Of a stretch of 64,000 nucleotides of DNA, positions 61,101 through 64,000 are shown piece after piece. The notes beneath the pieces were generated by a model. The model was not told the origin of the DNA and did no database searches. It saw only the letters and a program-made list of their open reading frames with translations. The position numbers and the translations under genes are program-made. The DNA is from JAAYDI01 sp052034005. Lineage in GTDB: Bacteria > Planctomycetota > Planctomycetia > Pirellulales > Pirellulaceae. The stretch covers positions 116,257 through 180,256 of the forward strand of contig JBPOJB010000011.1 of assembly GCA_052034005.1 (NCBI GenBank), read 5' to 3'. Position 1 is the stretch's first letter. The number at the start of each line of letters is the position of its first letter.

Positions 61101-61826
61101 ATGAGGGTCGATCTGGAGGGCAGGGTGGCGTTGGTGACCGGGGCCGGCCGGGGCATTGGCCGGGCCATCTGCGAGTCGTTGAGTCGGGCCGGCGCGTCCG
61201 TAGTGGCCGTGGCGCGAACTGCGCAACAGATCGAAGGCGTGGTTCGGGAGTTGGTCGACCGTGGCGGCAGCGCCGTTGCCATCCGAGCGGATGTGGCGGA
61301 GGAGGGCGACGTCCAGGTGCTGTTCGATCAGGTGCGCGCGCGGTTCGGTCGGCTCGACGTGTTGATCAACAACGCCGGCCAGGGGCGGTTTGGGCCGTTG
61401 GAGGAGTTCTCGGCCGCCGACTTCGATCGGGTGGTCGCGGTGAACCTGCGCGGCACGTTCCTCTGCTGCCGGCAGGCTGCGCGGATGATGATTGCGCAGC
61501 GCGCCGGATACATCATCAACATCTCCAGCGTCGTCGGCTTCAAGGGCTATCCCAACCAGTCGGCCTACACGGCCGCCAAGCATGGCGTGCTGGGCCTGAC
61601 CAAGAGCCTGGCGGCCGAGTTGCATCGGCACGGGGTCCGGGTCAGCGCGGTCCTGCCCGGTGGCGTGGACACGGAGCTGGTGCGCGCGGCGCGTCCGGAC
61701 CTGGATCGATCCGCCCTGATGCAGCCGGACGACATCGCCCAGACGGTGCTGTACCTGCTGTCCCTGTCCGACCGGGCCGCCGTCGATCAGATTTACATCC
61801 GCCGTCGCGGCAGCCAGCCGTTCTGA
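61101..61826 (+). CDS. Short-chain dehydrogenase/reductase (FabG-like)
   Basis: The 241-residue product has the classical SDR set: VALVTGAGRGIGRAICESL with the TGxxxGxG loop, LINNAGQGRFG, the catalytic INISSVVG, and YTAAKHGVLG with Tyr-x-x-x-Lys. It is typical of 3-oxoacyl-ACP reductase-type enzymes, but many SDRs share this pattern and the substrate is unknown. GGGAGGG lies seven bases before the ATG. It is the last protein gene before the CRISPR array. Confidence 0.85.
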   Translation: MRVDLEGRVALVTGAGRGIGRAICESLSRAGASVVAVARTAQQIEGVVRELVDRGGSAVAIRADVAEEGDVQVLFDQVRARFGRLDVLINNAGQGRFGPLEEFSAADFDRVVAVNLRGTFLCCRQAARMMIAQRAGYIINISSVVGFKGYPNQSAYTAAKHGVLGLTKSLAAELHRHGVRVSAVLPGGVDTELVRAARPDLDRSALMQPDDIAQTVLYLLSLSDRAAVDQIYIRRRGSQPF

Positions 61827-62110
61827 CCGGGCGCGTGCCGTGTCGAGCGGATGTGGCGCAACCCACTTGGGTCGGCCTAGCGCGGTGTGCGTTGACGCCA
61901 TCCAATTGTTCACCGGGCTTATGACAACACCCTGTCTCTAGGGCGTTGCCGTAGGCTACGGTGTCGCAAGGCCTTCGGCCCAGTGTTAGGCCATGTTCCG
62001 ACCTGTCAATCGGAACCACCTCCTGATGTCAGGCGGGGGCGTTGTGAGGTCAAAGGCGTACATTCGGGCCGGATCGAAGCCGATGTCGAATGCCAGCCGG
62101 CTACGGTCCG
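61827..62110. other. Region between the SDR gene and the CRISPR array
   Basis: These 284 bases hold no protein gene that I can support. A GGCC-TTC-GGCC hairpin lies near 61973. A partial CRISPR repeat lies at its right end. By repeat orientation this is the leader-distal side, not a leader. Confidence 0.5.
62033..62069 (-). repeat. Degenerate terminal CRISPR repeat
   Basis: The right half of this 37-base stretch matches the array repeat: GGCGTACATTCGGGC against GGCGTGTGTTCGGGC, with three changes. Its left half is unrelated. It ends 41 bases before the first full repeat, which is within the spacer range of this array (34-42). On the minus strand it keeps the 5' end and loses the 3' end, as expected for the leader-distal repeat. 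Confidence 0.55.
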
Positions 62111-64000
62111 GTTTCAATCCTCTCGGGATCGAGGCGTGTGTTCGGGCCAACGCGAATCTGGACCTGGCCGGGGCCAACTTGGCGGTTTCAATCCTCTCGG
62201 GATCGAGGCGTGTGTTCGGGCGAGATACACGTGTACCGCATGTGCGGAGAGTGGGCGTAGTTTCAATCCTCTCGGGATCGAGGCGTGTGTTCGGGCATGG
62301 GTCAGCAGAAGTCAGAGCGAAGGGCAAGCTAGTTTCAATCCTCTCGGGATCGAGGCGTGTGTTCGGGCTACTACTCAAAACGCACGCCAGAAATTGACAG
62401 GTTGATGTTTCAATCCTCTCGGGATCGAGGCGTGTGTTCGGGCTCCCGTCAGTATGGGAGCACTATCTTAATACCCAGTGTTTCAATCCTCTGCGGATCG
62501 AGGCGTGTGTTCGGGCTCGGCAACGTGTTTGGGAATTTTGGGACGAAAGTCCCCGTTTCAATCCTCTCGGGATCGAGGCGTGTGTTCGGGCTCTGTTGGT
62601 AACGGATTATCTGTATGTGAAGATTGTTGTTTCAATCCTCTCGGGATCGAGGCGTGTGTTCGGGCGAAGACATGAGCATATTCGATGTAGAACGGTCGTC
62701 GGGTTTCAATCCTCTCGGGATCGAGGCGTGTGTTCGGGCAAGTGACGGTGACCCCCACCAGTGGACGGAACCACTAGTTTCAATCCTCTCGGGATCGAGG
62801 CGTGTGTTCGGGCCGCACGACTGATCAAGTTTGGGCGCGGAACGTACACGGGTTTCAATCCTCTCGGGATCGAGGCGTGTGTTCGGGCCGACAGGTGGGT
62901 GCTCGTCTCCGACGGCCCATACGCAAACGGGTTTCAATCCTCTCGGGATCGAGGCGTGTGTTCGGGCTGGCAGCGGCCCAGATGGGCAAAGCAAAGAGGA
63001 GACACAGTTTCAATCCTCTCGGGATCGAGGCGTGTGTTCGGGCAACGTGATCGGGCACCCGGAAACGGACCGGATCGTCCGGTTTCAATCCTCTCGGGAT
63101 CGAGGCGTGTGTTCGGGTCAGCCCTAGACGGGCTGCATCTGGCTTGCGACGGATGGTTTCAATCCTCTCGGGATCGAGGCGTGTGTTCGGGCGGCATGGA
63201 TGCCCGCCACTGTGGAAGTAGTGGTTACCGGTTTCAATCCTCTCGGGATCGAGGCGTGTGTTCGGGCCGAATGGGACCCCGACTGGGTGGCCGCCCTTCG
63301 CGCCGTTTCAATCCTCTCGGGATCGAGGCGTGTGTTCGGGCGAATGCTTCTATATCAGTTACCACCCAACTTTTACGTTTCAATCCTCTCGGGATCGAGG
63401 CGTGTGTTCGGGCAACTAGAGCGTTTAACGGGACACCGTCCCGATATAGTTTCAATCCTCTCGGGATCGAGGCGTGTGTTCGGGCTGCGCGGCGCCAAGC
63501 TGCGGGATGCGCAGCTTTAGTTTCAATCCTCTCGGGATCGAGGCGTGTGTTCGGGCCGCGGTGAGGCGGATGCGCGCCGAGTGACCACGGAAGTTTCAAT
63601 CCTCTCGGGATCGAGGCGTGTGTTCGGGCCGATGAGGAAAGATCCGACGCTACTCCAACATCAAAGTTTCAATCCTCTCGGGATCGAGGCGTGTGTTCGG
63701 GCTGCAACAGATACTGGCCAGCCACGCCGAGTGGCTGGAGTGTTTCAATCCTCTCGGGATCGAGGCGTGTGTTCGGGCGCGATTGTTACCACAGCCGTTC
63801 CCGGCGGAAGATGGTTTCAATCCTCTCGGGATCGAGGCGTGTGTTCGGGCCACGTGGATATGGATCTGCGGCGAAGAGCCAGAATTACAGTTTCAATCCT
63901 CTCGGGATCGAGGCGTGTGTTCGGGCCGGTTCCAACAAGGAAATCGCGGGTACCCGCCGCGCAGTTTCAATCCTCTCGGGAGCGAGGCGGGTGTTCGGGC
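62111..64000 (-). CRISPR. CRISPR array, 26 repeats and 25 spacers, continuing to the window end
   Basis: The repeat is 37 bases. On the plus strand it starts GTTTCAATCC, contains CTCTCGGGATCGAGGC and ends GTGTTCGGGC. It recurs from 62111-62147 to 63964-64000 with spacers of 34-42 bases that differ from each other. On the minus strand the repeat ends GGATTGAAAC. ATTGAAAC is a common 3' end of class 1 repeats and gives an eight-base 5' crRNA tag, so transcription is probably leftward, with the leader beyond 64000. Variants: the repeat at 62480 has CG changed to GC, the one at 63082 ends T instead of C, and the last has two T-to-G changes. No cas gene is in the window, so the subtype is not assigned. 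Confidence 0.97.

Noticed and set aside
51077..62110. cas genes linked to the CRISPR array
   Set aside because: All genes in the last 11 kb before the array belong to metabolism, tRNA or DNA repair families. None looks like cas1, cas2, cas3, cas6 or cas10.
61827..62110. A CRISPR leader on the left side of the array
   Set aside because: The region is not AT-rich, a degenerate repeat lies inside it, and the ATTGAAAC end of the repeat points the other way.
62761..63564. Open frames of 100-270 residues through the CRISPR array
   Set aside because: They are made of translated repeats alternating with spacers. The same repeated peptide recurs at each unit.

Overview
The window is high-GC, gene-dense bacterial DNA and most resembles a planctomycete (Planctomycetota). 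Four things point that way. There is a formaldehyde-activating enzyme / methylene-H4MPT dehydrogenase cluster. A large block of MoxR, DUF58, VWA/BatA-like, DUF4159 and DUF4175-like genes is present. The replication/translation block runs prs, rplY, pth, rpsF, ssb, rplI, dnaB and then an Omp85 gene pair. Several secreted proteins look planctomycete-specific. This is recognition of protein families by eye, not a database result.

Layout. 1-9.2 kb: the tail of a large membrane-anchored protein, rimI, a phosphodiesterase, plsC, an SDR of the mannonate-oxidoreductase type, and a C1 cluster (ATP-grasp divergent from fae-mtdB). 9.2-16 kb: a secreted S46 peptidase, a GH51 arabinofuranosidase and a MASE3-type hybrid histidine kinase. 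16-33 kb: the MoxR/VWA block, made of a leftward unit (DUF4159, DUF4175-like, lipoprotein), a rightward unit (small secreted protein, VWA, DUF58, BatA-like), a convergent moxR, and two secreted proteins, one with PA14-like, PKD-like and TPR-like parts. 33-41 kb: a short tandem repeat at a gene end, tRNA-Lys, a radical SAM protein, pgm and glgX (glycogen metabolism), and a zinc-ribbon gene followed by selD. 41-51 kb: a leftward housekeeping block containing an Omp85 protein split into separate POTRA and barrel genes, with one groES on the opposite strand. 51-58 kb: argB-argD-argF, rph, ligA and a cupin. 58-62 kb: a GH5-like glycosidase, a uronate isomerase family protein, tRNA-Arg and a second SDR. 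62.1-64.0 kb: a CRISPR array that runs to the last base of the window.

How the genes work together. GH51, the GH5-like enzyme, the uronate isomerase and the mannonate-oxidoreductase-like SDR fit a heterotroph that degrades plant or algal polysaccharides. fae and mtdB give a tetrahydromethanopterin-linked formaldehyde route. pgm and glgX handle glycogen. argB, argD and argF cover three steps of arginine synthesis.

Main points of interest. (1) selD has an in-frame TGA at the catalytic position 17, followed by a bacterial SECIS-like hairpin, so the protein begins 87 bases upstream of the first uninterrupted ATG frame. (2) The CRISPR array has 26 repeats. Its ATTGAAAC handle lies on the minus strand, so it is probably transcribed leftward from a leader beyond base 64000. 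A decayed terminal repeat lies one spacer length beyond its left edge, and the window has no cas gene. (3) The BamA-type protein is split. (4) A 25-bp-period tandem repeat supplies the C-terminus of a secreted protein. No insertion sequence, prophage or rRNA was seen.
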